A stretch of 64,000 nt of DNA from JBBDIP01 sp050260675 (lineage in GTDB: Bacteria > Bacillota > Sulfobacillia > Fermentithermobacillales > Fermentithermobacillaceae): contig JBLNCN010000010.1 in the NCBI GenBank assembly GCA_050260675.1, positions 124,001 through 188,000 of the forward strand, in the 5' to 3' direction. Numbering within the stretch: position 1 is the first letter of the stretch; each line of letters begins with the position of its first letter. The notes beneath the pieces were generated by a model. That model was given only the letters and a program-made list of their open reading frames with translations. It searched no databases and had not been told where the DNA came from. This document shows, one piece after another, positions 8,427 to 16,729 of this stretch. The position numbers and the translations under genes are program-made.

Positions 8427-8614
8427 CGAAGTTCTGCAAGCGTTGTGGGCGCATAATCAGGTACGATGGTTGGTCAAAGGCTTATATCTGCGTTGCGTGT
8501 GGCACTCGTGAGGAGGTTGTTCCCGACCAGAGGACCTTCACTATCAAGAGAAACAACATCTTGGTGAAGCAGTCGAGATCAGCGGAGCGAGAGCTGGTAG
8601 CAAAAGACGACTAG
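8423..8614 (+). CDS. 63-residue zinc-ribbon protein, partner of the dCTP deaminase
   Basis: A small protein whose start ATG overlaps the stop of the deaminase (ATGA), with GGGAGGT at 8409-8415 as its ribosome binding site, so the two are translationally coupled. It has one zinc ribbon, C5-X2-C8-X14-C23-X2-C26, in the order FCKRCG...YICVACG. This resembles the N-terminal ribbon of TFS/RPB9-like proteins, followed by a basic/polar tail with no further domain. No function is known to me. The tight coupling suggests an accessory, sensor or regulator of the deaminase, or an RNA/RNA-polymerase contact. A stand-alone zinc-ribbon gene carried along by chance is the alternative. Confidence 0.72.
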   Translation: MTKFCKRCGRIIRYDGWSKAYICVACGTREEVVPDQRTFTIKRNNILVKQSRSAERELVAKDD

Positions 8615-8652
8615 ACCCCTCCTGTCCGCCTATGGCATTGATGCTGCCTGCG

Positions 8653-8661
8653 TGCTATACT
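8653..8661 (+). promoter_or_regulatory. Candidate extended -10 promoter of rpmE
   Basis: TGCTATACT at 8653-8661 is an extended -10 element. No convincing -35 box stands 16-18 bases upstream. Its place after the inserted cassette would let rpmE be expressed apart from rho. Confidence 0.4.
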
Positions 8662-8769
8662 CTTCCTGTTTGCGTATTGCAGCAGCGATACTTCTTATCG
8701 CTATTGCGATAAACCATGAAGATGATATTGGCGATGAGATCCGCAAAAGCCTTGCCTGAGGTGATTTAC

Positions 8770-9015
8770 GTGAAGGAAAAGATCCATCCGAACTACGAGA
8801 AGACCACGATTACCTGCGCTTGCGGCGCTGTGTATCATGTCGGTTCCACCAAGAAGGCCATCAGGGTTGACATCTGCGCGAAGTGCCATCCGTTCTTCAC
8901 CGGCGTCCAGAAGATCATGGACACCAGCGGTCGCGTCGAACGGTTCCGCCAGAAGTATGGCTACCTCGAGGGCGAGAAGAAGTCAGGAGCCGAGGCCAAA
9001 GCCGACAATCGCTAG
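8770..9015 (+). CDS. rpmE: 50S ribosomal protein L31 (zinc-binding form)
   Basis: 81-residue L31, a large-subunit protein that bridges the subunits. The start is GTG 8770 with GAGGTGAT at 8758-8765; upstream in-frame starts would add residues not found in L31. It keeps the four cysteines of the zinc (C+) form: C16 and C18 in TCACG, C36 and C39 in ICAKC. In most Bacillota it directly follows rho; here about 2.1 kb with the deaminase cassette lies between them. It ends in a strong terminator. The Lys/Glu-rich tail (EGEKKSGAEAKADNR) is a little longer than usual. Confidence 0.95.
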   Translation: MKEKIHPNYEKTTITCACGAVYHVGSTKKAIRVDICAKCHPFFTGVQKIMDTSGRVERFRQKYGYLEGEKKSGAEAKADNR

Positions 9016-9027
9016 CCGAACGAATAG

Positions 9028-9067
9028 AGGCAGAGACCACCTTTGCGGCGGTGTCTGCCTTTTTATT
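9028..9067 (+). terminator. Intrinsic terminator of rpmE
   Basis: AGGCAGA (9028-9034) pairs with TCTGCCT (9054-9060), with more pairing inside (ACC..CC with GG..GGT), followed by TTTTTATTT. A strong rho-independent terminator 12 bases after the rpmE stop. Confidence 0.85.
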
Positions 9068-9070
9068 TGC

Positions 9071-9100
9071 TTGAAAGAACCTGTAGAATGAAAGTATAGG
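9071..9100 (+). promoter_or_regulatory. Candidate promoter for the DUF1385-prfA-prmC run
   Basis: TTGAAA at 9071-9076 and TATAGG at 9095-9100 with an 18-base spacer, directly after the rpmE terminator. The 130-base leader that follows is GC-rich with several GCAAGC copies (near 9121, 9156 and 9180) and may fold. I see no known riboswitch in it. Confidence 0.4.
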
Positions 9101-9233
9101 CACCCGCCGCGGCGGGCCGCGCAAGCGACCGCCGATGCCAAAGGCTCATACTTGCAGCACACGATGCAAGCAGCGCGACGCAAGCGGCGAGATGCGGGCG
9201 TAACGATGCTAGCGGCATAGGGGAGGTCTCCAG

Positions 9234-10172
9234 TTGGCTCAGAGCACGCCATCCTATGGCGGTCAGGCAGTCCTGGAAGGGGTCGTCATGCGCGGCCCGA
9301 CCTACGTCTCCCTATCGGTGCGCAAGCCTGACGGGGACATTTCATCAATGACGAAGCGGGCTCCGTCCCCGTCCCAAAGGAGCGCGTTCATGCGCTTTCC
9401 AGTGATACGGGGGGCTTTTGCCTTTGTTGATTCCTTCACCCTCGGCATCGAGATGCTCATCAAATCAGCGGAGATAGCCGCCCCCGACGAGGAGAAGCCG
9501 TCGTCTATGGCGGTGAACCTCGGTGTCGGATTGGGCGTGACGCTGGCCATCGGCCTGTTCATCCTCCTTCCCGCCGCCGTGACGCCCTATCTGTTGACGC
9601 GGATGGGCATCGATGGTCGCTTTCTTTCCAGCTTGTTCGAGACGCTGTTCCGCCTTGTCATTCTCATAGGATACATCGCCCTGGTCTTCCGGATGCCGGA
9701 GATCCGCAGGGTCATCGAGTATCACGGGGCCGAGCATAAGGTCATTTGGGCGTGGGAACGGAATTACCGGGAAATGCTCGACAGGATCCGGAACGACGGC
9801 TGGGACATGGCGCGCTCCATCGGGTTCCTGGTTGATAAGGGGCAGCGGGAGTCCAGGCTGCATCCAAGGTGCGGGACCAGTTTCCTTTTCATCGTCGTAC
9901 TCTGCACCTGGGTCGTCTTCCTTTTCGTGAATACACCGAGCATCCCGCTGCGGGTGGCTGTCAGGCTCGTCCTGCTGCCGTTGGCCGCGGGACTGTCCTA
10001 TGAAGTGCTGAAGCTGTCGGCCGACAAAACCGGCTTCTTCTGGAAGGTAATCCGCGCTCCCGGCATGGCGCTGCAGTCCATGACCACAAGGGAGCCTGAC
10101 AAAGGTGAATTGGAAGTGGCCGCGACCAGCCTCATGCATCTGGTCGAGGTCGAGAGAGGTGTTTTCCGGTGA
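9234..10172 (+). CDS. DUF1385 membrane protein (YqhQ-like)
   Basis: 312-residue integral membrane protein with the family opening YGGQAVLEGVVMRGP and the conserved YHGAEHKVIWAWE and LHPRCGTSF segments. At least four hydrophobic segments are seen, at about 95-120, 135-155, 220-240 and 245-265. The start is TTG 9234 with GGGGAGG at 9220-9226. Its stop overlaps the prfA start by four bases, so the two are co-translated, an arrangement common in Clostridia and Bacilli. The biochemical role of DUF1385 is not established, although the conserved His/Cys motifs suggest metal binding. Confidence 0.9.
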   Translation: MAQSTPSYGGQAVLEGVVMRGPTYVSLSVRKPDGDISSMTKRAPSPSQRSAFMRFPVIRGAFAFVDSFTLGIEMLIKSAEIAAPDEEKPSSMAVNLGVGLGVTLAIGLFILLPAAVTPYLLTRMGIDGRFLSSLFETLFRLVILIGYIALVFRMPEIRRVIEYHGAEHKVIWAWERNYREMLDRIRNDGWDMARSIGFLVDKGQRESRLHPRCGTSFLFIVVLCTWVVFLFVNTPSIPLRVAVRLVLLPLAAGLSYEVLKLSADKTGFFWKVIRAPGMALQSMTTREPDKGELEVAATSLMHLVEVERGVFR

Positions 10173-11266
10173 CACGCAACGGAACTGAAGGCGCCGGGTT
10201 TGAGTCCAGGCTGGACGCCATGTCCGCGCGCTTCGACGAACTGACGAAGATGCTGGAAGACGAGGCGGTCTTCTCGGATCCCAAGCGGTACAGGGATCTG
10301 GCCCGGGAGAGGGCCAAGCTGGAGGACGTGGTCACCAAGTACCGCCGCTTCGTCAAGATCCAGAGTGATATTACCGAGAGCAGGGAACTCTTGGACTCCG
10401 AGACTGATGCCGACCTGCGGGCGCTGGCGGAGGAGGACTTGGCCACTCTCGAGGCCGAGAAGGCGACTCTCGAGCAGCAGCTGAAGATAGCCCTGATTCC
10501 CAAGGACCCCAACGATGATAAGGACGTCATCATGGAGATCCGCGCCGGGACGGGCGGCGACGAAGCGGCGCTCTTCGCCGGCGAGCTTTTCCGGATGTAC
10601 GGCCGCTACGCTGAAGACCGCGGGTGGAAGGTCGAGGTCCTGACGTCCAACCCCACCGACCTTGGTGGCTTTAAGGAAGTCACGTTTGCCATCGCCGGCG
10701 ACGGAGCTTACCGGCGCCTCAAGTATGAAGGCGGCGTCCACAGGGTGCAGAGGGTTCCTGCTACCGAGTCCAGCGGGCGCATCCACACGTCCACGGTGAC
10801 GGTCGCGGTGCTCCCGGAAGCCGAGGAAATGGACGACGTCCAGATTGATCCCGATGACTTGCGCATCGACACTTTCATGGCGTCGGGCAAGGGCGGCCAG
10901 GGCGTGAACACCACCTACTCAGCGGTAAGGATCACACACTTGCCGACAGGCCTCGCTGTTAGCTGCCAGGACGAGCGGTCTCAGATCCAGAACCGCGAGA
11001 GAGCGATGAGGATCCTGCGATCGCGCCTAATGGCCATGGCCGAGGAAGAGAAGAACAAGGAACTAACCCAGGCGAGACGCTCTCAGGTGGGGACCGGTGA
11101 GCGGGCGGAGAAGATCCGCACGTTCAACTTCCCGCAAAACAGGATAACGGACCACAGGATCGGCTACACCACCCACAGGCTGGTCGAGTTCCTCAACGGG
11201 AGCATCGACGAGATGGTGGACGCACTGCTCGCCGAAGAGGAAAAGCGGCTCTTGCAGGAGGCGTGA
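10169..11266 (+). CDS. prfA: Peptide chain release factor 1
   Basis: RF1 ends translation at UAA and UAG. 365 residues, full length. GGQ at 242-244 (SGKGGQGVN) is the peptidyl-tRNA hydrolysis loop, and PAT in RVQRVPATE is the stop-codon recognition tripeptide that marks RF1 rather than RF2. An N-terminal coiled-coil region precedes the core. The start is GTG, overlapping the DUF1385 stop. prmC, whose product methylates the GGQ glutamine, follows after 58 bases. Confidence 0.97.
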   Translation: MTRNGTEGAGFESRLDAMSARFDELTKMLEDEAVFSDPKRYRDLARERAKLEDVVTKYRRFVKIQSDITESRELLDSETDADLRALAEEDLATLEAEKATLEQQLKIALIPKDPNDDKDVIMEIRAGTGGDEAALFAGELFRMYGRYAEDRGWKVEVLTSNPTDLGGFKEVTFAIAGDGAYRRLKYEGGVHRVQRVPATESSGRIHTSTVTVAVLPEAEEMDDVQIDPDDLRIDTFMASGKGGQGVNTTYSAVRITHLPTGLAVSCQDERSQIQNRERAMRILRSRLMAMAEEEKNKELTQARRSQVGTGERAEKIRTFNFPQNRITDHRIGYTTHRLVEFLNGSIDEMVDALLAEEEKRLLQEA

Positions 11267-11324
11267 TCGCTCAAGGCATGGTTGGCATGGTTACCGCAGG
11301 CGAGCCCTTCAGCGGCGCGAAGGC

Positions 11325-12221
11325 ATGGCTACAGTAGGAGAAGCTCTGGAGCTGGCGAGAGCATCACTACGCGAGGACAGCCAGTACCCCGCCAGGGACG
11401 CTGTCCTTTTGCTTGCCCACGCGCTGGATAAACCCACTTCGTACCTGCACCTGCATCCGGAGGACACCCTCTCGCCGCGCGCCGAGGAGGTCCTTATGGA
11501 ATTGGTCCGTCGGCGCAAGGCCGGCGAACCTATGGCTTACATCCGGGGATACCAGGAGTTCATGGGCGATCGGTTTCTGGTCGACCGCCGTGTCCTCATA
11601 CCCCGTCCCGAGACGGAGATACTGGTCGAGGCGGCAGTGGAAGAGCTGCGGGTGGCTATGCGCAGTGCGAGCAGCATCGGCAGCACCGTGGACGGCGCTT
11701 TAACTATTGCCGACATATGCTGCGGCTCCGGAGCCATCGGCCTCTCGCTGGCGAAGACGTTCCCGGGCATCACCATCCTCCTCAGCGACGTATCGCCTGA
11801 CGCCCTCGAAGTCGCCAGGATGAACGCCGGGCTGCTCGGGGTTGAGAGGCAGGCCCGTTTCCTGGAAGGAGACTTGATCACGCCTCTTATCGCGGCCGGT
11901 TGGGCCGACTCTTTGGAACTGGTCACCGCAAATCCGCCGTACATCGCGCGGGAAGAGATGGACTCGCTCCCCCGCGACGTGAGGTGCTTTGAGCCTCGTT
12001 TGGCGCTGGACGGTGGTCCCGGCGGCCTGGACATAATCAGGCGGCTGGCAGCCGAAGCCCCCGCTGTCCTGAAGAGCGGCGCGTTGTTCCTTATGGAGAT
12101 CGGCCATGGGCAAGGGAGCGCGTGCGAGGAGATCTTCTCGCAGGACCCCCGCTGGCGCGATCCTTCTGTGCTCCCGGACTACGCAGGCAGGCAAAGAGTG
12201 CTGAAGGTACGAAGAAAGTGA
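11325..12221 (+). CDS. prmC: Release factor glutamine methyltransferase
   Basis: SAM-dependent enzyme that N5-methylates the Gln of the GGQ motif of RF1 and RF2. 298 residues: an N-terminal helical domain (LELARASLRED, ARDAVLLLAHAL) and a Rossmann methyltransferase domain with the substrate-binding NPPY at 203-206. The IPRPETE motif that precedes the catalytic domain is intact. The gene directly follows prfA, as in most bacteria. ATG 11325 is the first reasonable start; GGCGCGAAGG upstream is a weak site. Confidence 0.95.
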   Translation: MATVGEALELARASLREDSQYPARDAVLLLAHALDKPTSYLHLHPEDTLSPRAEEVLMELVRRRKAGEPMAYIRGYQEFMGDRFLVDRRVLIPRPETEILVEAAVEELRVAMRSASSIGSTVDGALTIADICCGSGAIGLSLAKTFPGITILLSDVSPDALEVARMNAGLLGVERQARFLEGDLITPLIAAGWADSLELVTANPPYIAREEMDSLPRDVRCFEPRLALDGGPGGLDIIRRLAAEAPAVLKSGALFLMEIGHGQGSACEEIFSQDPRWRDPSVLPDYAGRQRVLKVRRK

Positions 12222-12267
12222 TCGTCCGCTGGAGCAGCCGTCGGCCGGACTAACTGGAGGTGAGACC

Positions 12268-13875
12268 GTGGAAACCAGAGTGGTCAGGGTCGATCCCTTT
12301 GATCCAAGGGCAGACCTGCTAGAGCCGTGCGCCGTTGCCCTCCGTCAGGGCGGCTTGGTCGCATTCCCCACTGAGACGGTCTACGGCCTCGGCGCCAACG
12401 CGCTGGATCCTCTGGCCGTATCGAGGATTTTCGACGCCAAGGGGCGTCCCCAGGACAATCCTCTGATAGTACATGTATCGAGGCCCGAGTCGGTAGCGCC
12501 TCTGGTCAGGGAGATATCCCCTGTGGCTGAAAGGCTGATGGAGACTTTTTGGCCCGGTCCCCTCACGCTCATATTCCCGAAGTCCGACTTGGTGCCGCCT
12601 GTTGTGACTGCCGGGTTGGGCACGGTGGCCGTCAGGATGCCCGACCATCCGGTGGCACACCTCTTGATAGATCAGGCCGGAGTACCCGTCGCGGCGCCGT
12701 CTGCCAACATATCGGGCAGTCCCAGCCCCACAACCTTTGAAGAGACCCGCGCCGACCTGGACGGCAGGGTGCACTACATCATCGACGGTGGCCCCGCAGG
12801 CATCGGGGTAGAGTCCACGGTGCTGGACATCTCGGGCCCCATCCCCGTCGTGCTGCGGCCGGGGGGCCTGTCAGTTGAAGAACTGCAGGCGGTCCTGGGA
12901 GAGGTGAGGGTCGCAGGCCGGGCGGCAGGCAGCGAGGTAGGCACAGGGGCTGGCAGCGAGGCCGGCAGCCATACGGTTGGCATCGAGGAGTTCACGGGTC
13001 CGCCCCCGTCCCCCGGGATGAAGTACAAGCACTACGCTCCCAAGGCGCCGGTCTTATTGGCGAAAGGGGACCCAGATGAGCAAGGCCGGTCCATCCTGCT
13101 TCTCGCCCTGAAGTCCCTCATGTCCGGCAAGAGGGTAGCGGTCCTTGCCTCGTCGGAAAACACCAGTCGGTACTCTCGTCTCGCGAGCAGCTATCCCGGA
13201 TCCCTTCACGTCCTGGAGCTGGGTCCCCGTTCCGACTTGGCCCCTGTAGCGGCCAGGCTCTTCTCCAGCCTGCGATACGCGGATAGTTTGGGTGCCGACG
13301 TCATCCTCGCCGAGTCTTTTCCCGAGGCAGGATTGGGGCTAGCTATCCAGAACCGTCTACAGCGAGCCAGCGGCGGAAAGACCGTCCCCGGCCTCAGAGA
13401 CGCGACGCTCAACCTGCTCATGGTGTGTTCAGGCAACACCTGCAGGAGCCCTATGGCTGAAGCTCTGATGCGGGCGCTCTGGGATCGATCAGGCCATCTA
13501 CCCATGCTGCAAGTCTGGTCTCGCGGGACGTCGGCCCTCCCGGGCTTTCCGGCATCCCACGAAGCGATAGAGGCGATGGCAGCCAGGGGACTGGATTTGA
13601 GCAAGCACTTGTCGGCTCCGGTAAGCGAAGCCGACCTTGAAACGGCAGACCTGGTCCTGACAATGACCGGCGCCCACAAGAATGCGCTGTTGGGACGGTA
13701 TCCCGCTCATGCAGCCAAAGTCAGGACGCTGGCCGAAGTATCGGAAGGCGCCGTGCGGGGAGACGTCGAGGACCCCTTCGGTCTGGATCAGGCGCAGTAT
13801 GACCGGGCGGCAGAGACCATCGAGCGCGGGCTGTCGGCGTTGATCGCGAGGCTGAAGGATCTACTAGGCGACTAA
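12268..13875 (+). CDS. Fusion: threonylcarbamoyl-AMP synthase (Sua5) + protein-arginine-phosphatase-like domain (YwlE)
   Basis: 535 residues in one frame. Residues 10-200 are the YrdC domain (TETVYGLGANA, KGRPQDNPLI), which makes threonylcarbamoyl-AMP for the t6A37 modification of tRNA. About 245-365 is the Sua5 domain with the typical SPGMKYKHYAPKAP linker. About 382-535 is a low-molecular-weight phosphatase with C387-SGNTC-R393-S and the acid D502 in EDPFG. Thr391 sits where YwlE has the Thr that gives phospho-arginine specificity. In Bacillus ywlC (sua5) and ywlE are separate genes a few kb apart, before ywlF (rpiB) and ywlG; here they are one polypeptide with rpiB and ywlG next. GTG 12268 has GGAGGTGA upstream. 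Both active sites look intact. Confidence 0.9.
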   Translation: METRVVRVDPFDPRADLLEPCAVALRQGGLVAFPTETVYGLGANALDPLAVSRIFDAKGRPQDNPLIVHVSRPESVAPLVREISPVAERLMETFWPGPLTLIFPKSDLVPPVVTAGLGTVAVRMPDHPVAHLLIDQAGVPVAAPSANISGSPSPTTFEETRADLDGRVHYIIDGGPAGIGVESTVLDISGPIPVVLRPGGLSVEELQAVLGEVRVAGRAAGSEVGTGAGSEAGSHTVGIEEFTGPPPSPGMKYKHYAPKAPVLLAKGDPDEQGRSILLLALKSLMSGKRVAVLASSENTSRYSRLASSYPGSLHVLELGPRSDLAPVAARLFSSLRYADSLGADVILAESFPEAGLGLAIQNRLQRASGGKTVPGLRDATLNLLMVCSGNTCRSPMAEALMRALWDRSGHLPMLQVWSRGTSALPGFPASHEAIEAMAARGLDLSKHLSAPVSEADLETADLVLTMTGAHKNALLGRYPAHAAKVRTLAEVSEGAVRGDVEDPFGLDQAQYDRAAETIERGLSALIARLKDLLGD

Positions 13876-13888
13876 GGAGGAGTTTCTC

Positions 13889-14365
13889 GTGAAGATCGCG
13901 GTGGGAAGCGACCACGCAGGGTTCCGGCTGAAGCAGGAGGTCCTATCCTGGCTTTCGGAGCTGGGGCACGAGGCATCGGATTTCGGAACGATGTCCGGCG
14001 ACTCAGTGGACTACCCGGACTTTGCCCTCATGGTCTGCGAAGCTGTCGCCGGACGGAAAGCCGATTTCGGCATTCTGGTCTGCGGGACCGGGCTAGGGAT
14101 GGCCATCGGCGCCAACAAGGTACCTGGGATTCGCGCGGTCACCTGCTCGGACTCGTTCTCGGCAAGATGTTCACGGGAACATAATGACGCAAACGTGTTA
14201 TGCTTGGGCGAGCGGGTGATCGGTTCTGGGGTCGCCCGTGACATCGTCGAGACATGGCTTGCCGCGTCTTTCCAGGGCGGCAGGCACACGAGAAGGGTCG
14301 ACAAGATCTCCGGGATAGAGAGGAAGTATACATCACAGCCATCGGGAGGAACGCGAGATGCCTGA
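13889..14365 (+). CDS. rpiB: Ribose-5-phosphate isomerase B
   Basis: 158-residue RpiB/LacAB-family isomerase interconverting ribose-5-phosphate and ribulose-5-phosphate. SDHAGFRLK near the N-terminus and the catalytic Cys in VCGTGLGMAIGANK are present, as is REHNDANVLCLG. GTG 13889 has AAGGAGG 7 bases upstream. It is 13 bases after the Sua5-YwlE fusion and overlaps the next gene by 8 bases, the Bacillus ywlE-ywlF-ywlG order. Confidence 0.95.
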   Translation: MKIAVGSDHAGFRLKQEVLSWLSELGHEASDFGTMSGDSVDYPDFALMVCEAVAGRKADFGILVCGTGLGMAIGANKVPGIRAVTCSDSFSARCSREHNDANVLCLGERVIGSGVARDIVETWLAASFQGGRHTRRVDKISGIERKYTSQPSGGTRDA

Positions 14366-14966
14366 AGGAGTACCCGAGGTTCTGAACCTTGGGGAAGTCA
14401 AGGAGCAGGTCCGTGGTGCTGTAGCGGGTCTATTGGAGGTAGCGAAGCTTCGGCCGGGTCAGATTCTGGTTCTGGGATGCTCAACGTCTGAAGTGCAGGG
14501 CAAGAGGATAGGTTCCACGGGAAACACCGACGTGGCTGCCGCCGTGCTGGACGGGGTTCATGAAGCCCTCAAGGGCACTGGCGTTCAGTTAGCGGTGCAG
14601 TGCTGCGAGCACCTCAACCGGGCTCTGGTCGTCGAACGCGATACGCAGGAAAAGTACAACCTCACGGAAGTGACGGTACTCCCGGTCCCTCACGCCGGCG
14701 GAGCTACCGCGGCAACTGCCCTAAAGCGTTTCTCGGATCCGGTGCTTGTCGAAAGCATACAAGCCCATGCCGGCATTGACATCGGTGACACGTTCATCGG
14801 CATGCATCTTAGGCCGGTAGCGGTCCCTGTTCGGCTCCCCATCCGCTCGATAGGCGACGCCCACCTGACGGCCGCTCGGACTAGGCCCAAGCTCATTGGC
14901 GGCAAGCGAGCCATCTACGCCTGGGACGAGATTGAAGAAAAGGTCGGAAAGGGCGTGCAGCGGTGA
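14358..14966 (+). CDS. TIGR01440/UPF0340 family protein (YwlG-like)
   Basis: 202-residue member of the UPF0340 family, found next to rpiB in Bacillus (ywlG) and Clostridia. The conserved LGCSTSEVQGKRIG, CCEHLNRALV and VPHAGGA segments are present. The biochemical function is not known to me; the Cys/His-containing conserved motifs hint at an enzyme. ATG 14358 lies within the end of rpiB, with GGGAGG upstream. The stop overlaps the start of the dCMP deaminase gene by four bases. Confidence 0.88.
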   Translation: MPEGVPEVLNLGEVKEQVRGAVAGLLEVAKLRPGQILVLGCSTSEVQGKRIGSTGNTDVAAAVLDGVHEALKGTGVQLAVQCCEHLNRALVVERDTQEKYNLTEVTVLPVPHAGGATAATALKRFSDPVLVESIQAHAGIDIGDTFIGMHLRPVAVPVRLPIRSIGDAHLTAARTRPKLIGGKRAIYAWDEIEEKVGKGVQR

Positions 14967-15472
14967 ACCAAATCGACGCGGGATCAGTCATACCAGACGA
15001 CGGACACGTACCGCCGAAAGGACACGAAAGGCCGAGTTGGGACGAGTACTTTATGGAGGTCGCTTCAGTGGTCGCCAAGCGGGCCACGTGTCTTAGACGC
15101 AGCGTGGGCGCCGTGGTGGTCAAGGACAAGAGGATCCTGGCCACGGGATACAACGGCGCGCCCAGTGGGCTTCAGCACTGCTCCGTCGCGGGGTGCCTTC
15201 GCGAGAGACTGGGGATACCGTCGGGCCAGAGAGTCGAGATCTGCCGGGGGCTCCATGCCGAGCAGAACGCTCTGATCCAGGCAGCCAAGTACGGAATACC
15301 GCTGGACGGCGCCACGGTGTACACGACCCTGGAGCCGTGCGTTACTTGTGCCAAGATGCTGGTCAACGCCGGCATCAAGAGGATCGTGTTCGAGGAAGCG
15401 TACGTGGACCAGCTCTCCAGAGACATACTGGCTGAGGCCAACATGCAGGTAGAGCAGTTTGTGAGGGGCTAG
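14963..15472 (+). CDS. Deoxycytidylate (dCMP) deaminase, ComEB type
   Basis: 169-residue housekeeping dCMP deaminase giving dUMP for thymidylate synthesis. Zn ligands are H98 (HAE, proton shuttle E100), C126 and C129 (PCVTC). A second Cys-rich segment, HCSVAGC, is also usual in ComEB-type enzymes. It starts with GTG overlapping the previous stop. It has no P-loop domain, unlike the deaminase at 7257-8426, so the two are separate families with different jobs. In Bacillota this gene often stands near rpiB/glyA and wecB. Confidence 0.93.
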   Translation: MNQIDAGSVIPDDGHVPPKGHERPSWDEYFMEVASVVAKRATCLRRSVGAVVVKDKRILATGYNGAPSGLQHCSVAGCLRERLGIPSGQRVEICRGLHAEQNALIQAAKYGIPLDGATVYTTLEPCVTCAKMLVNAGIKRIVFEEAYVDQLSRDILAEANMQVEQFVRG

Positions 15473-15557
15473 AGGAGACTGCGCCGTAGATTGCTCTGAG
15501 ATGGCTCCGACTGTGTTGGAGCGCTTAACCGCCAAGGGGTCCAGCCGCCCGTTGCGG

Positions 15558-15587
15558 TTGACTACCTGGGACAGGCTTAGATAGAAT
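15558..15587 (+). promoter_or_regulatory. Sigma-A-type promoter before the WecA-type gene
   Basis: TTGACT at 15558-15563 and TAGAAT at 15582-15587, 18 bases apart, 60 bases upstream of the TTG start at 15647. It likely drives the two wall-glycan genes. Confidence 0.55.
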
Positions 15588-15646
15588 TACGCAGGTAGCA
15601 CTGGGTTAAGGTCCGGGAGCCGGGAGGAACCGAGGGGGGACAATCG

Positions 15647-16708
15647 TTGCAGACCAGCCTCGCTTTCATTGCCGCACTTGCTCTTTCGCTCATTACGACC
15701 CCGCTCGTCAGGCGGTTCGCGCTCAAAGTAGGCGCAGTCGCTCGACCCAATGCGCGCAGCGTCCACAAGGTTCCCATCCCCCATCTCGGAGGCGTCGCAA
15801 TCTACCTGTCGTCCGTCGCCGCCATGCTGATTTCGCACCCCATCGATCCGACCGCAGAGATCGCCGTGATTGTGGGCGGCTTCGTCATTCTCGTTGTAGG
15901 TGTGCTGGATGACATCTACGACCTCAAGCCCTGGCAGAAGGGCATCGGGCAGATTGTCTCGGCCGGTGTCGTCATCGCTATCGGCGTCAGCATTTCATTC
16001 CTGACCAACCCGTTCTCCGGAGCCCTGAAGGTGCTTGGATTCCTTGCCATCCCGCTCACCATCGTGTGGGTCATATCCTTCGAAAACCTGGTGAACTTCT
16101 CGGACGGCCTTGACGGTCTTGCCGGCGGCATCGTGGTCATCACCGGCACGGTCATCGTGTTTGCCTCGTACAAGGCCGGCGCCTTCGGAGTCCCGCCCGC
16201 GGCTGCCGCCATTGTCGGCAGCGTCCTGGGCTTTCTCCCGTACAACTTCCATCCGGCGTCCATCTTCATGGGCGATGCCGGCGCTATGTACCTCGGACTT
16301 GCCCTGTCGGTCCTCTCCGTCCAGGGACTCGTGAAATCGGCAGTGTTCATGTCGGTGCTGGCGCCGCTTCTGGCGCTTATGGTGCCTATCTCGGACACAG
16401 CGTTCTCCATAGTTCGGCGTACCTTGCAGGGTCAAGCTTTCTTCTACGCAGACCACGACCACTTCCATCACAGGCTCCTGGAGCTTGGCCTCGGACAGAG
16501 GAAGACTGTTCTATCGATATACCTGGTCAGCGCGTTGGGTGGCGCCCTGGGCCTGATCTCGGGTTTCTCGCCCATCGAGACCGGCGGCCCCATTGTCCTG
16601 GTGGCGGTTCTGGCCCTGTTCATTGCCGCAAGCAGGGCCGGCCTTCTCACGGTACCCCGCAAGCAGGGTAAAGGACACGCCGACCAGAGCTCGGGAGGCC
16701 AGCGTTAG
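15647..16708 (+). CDS. Undecaprenyl-phosphate N-acetylglucosaminyl-1-phosphate transferase (WecA/TagO-like)
   Basis: Polytopic membrane enzyme of the MraY/WecA superfamily, 353 residues with about ten membrane segments. It would start teichoic-acid-like or other wall polysaccharide synthesis by linking GlcNAc-1-P to undecaprenyl phosphate. Family motifs: HKVPIPHLGG, LDDIYDLKPWQK (Mg2+ Asp pair), NFSDGLDGLAGG, FMGDAGAMYLG and the cytosolic HDHFHHRLLELG that marks WecA rather than MraY. TTG 15647 has GGGGGGAC upstream. The UDP-GlcNAc 2-epimerase gene follows after 21 bases, as in Bacillota where both precede the ATP synthase operon. Confidence 0.92.
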   Translation: MQTSLAFIAALALSLITTPLVRRFALKVGAVARPNARSVHKVPIPHLGGVAIYLSSVAAMLISHPIDPTAEIAVIVGGFVILVVGVLDDIYDLKPWQKGIGQIVSAGVVIAIGVSISFLTNPFSGALKVLGFLAIPLTIVWVISFENLVNFSDGLDGLAGGIVVITGTVIVFASYKAGAFGVPPAAAAIVGSVLGFLPYNFHPASIFMGDAGAMYLGLALSVLSVQGLVKSAVFMSVLAPLLALMVPISDTAFSIVRRTLQGQAFFYADHDHFHHRLLELGLGQRKTVLSIYLVSALGGALGLISGFSPIETGGPIVLVAVLALFIAASRAGLLTVPRKQGKGHADQSSGGQR

Positions 16709-16729
16709 CAAGAGAGGGGCACGTCCGCA

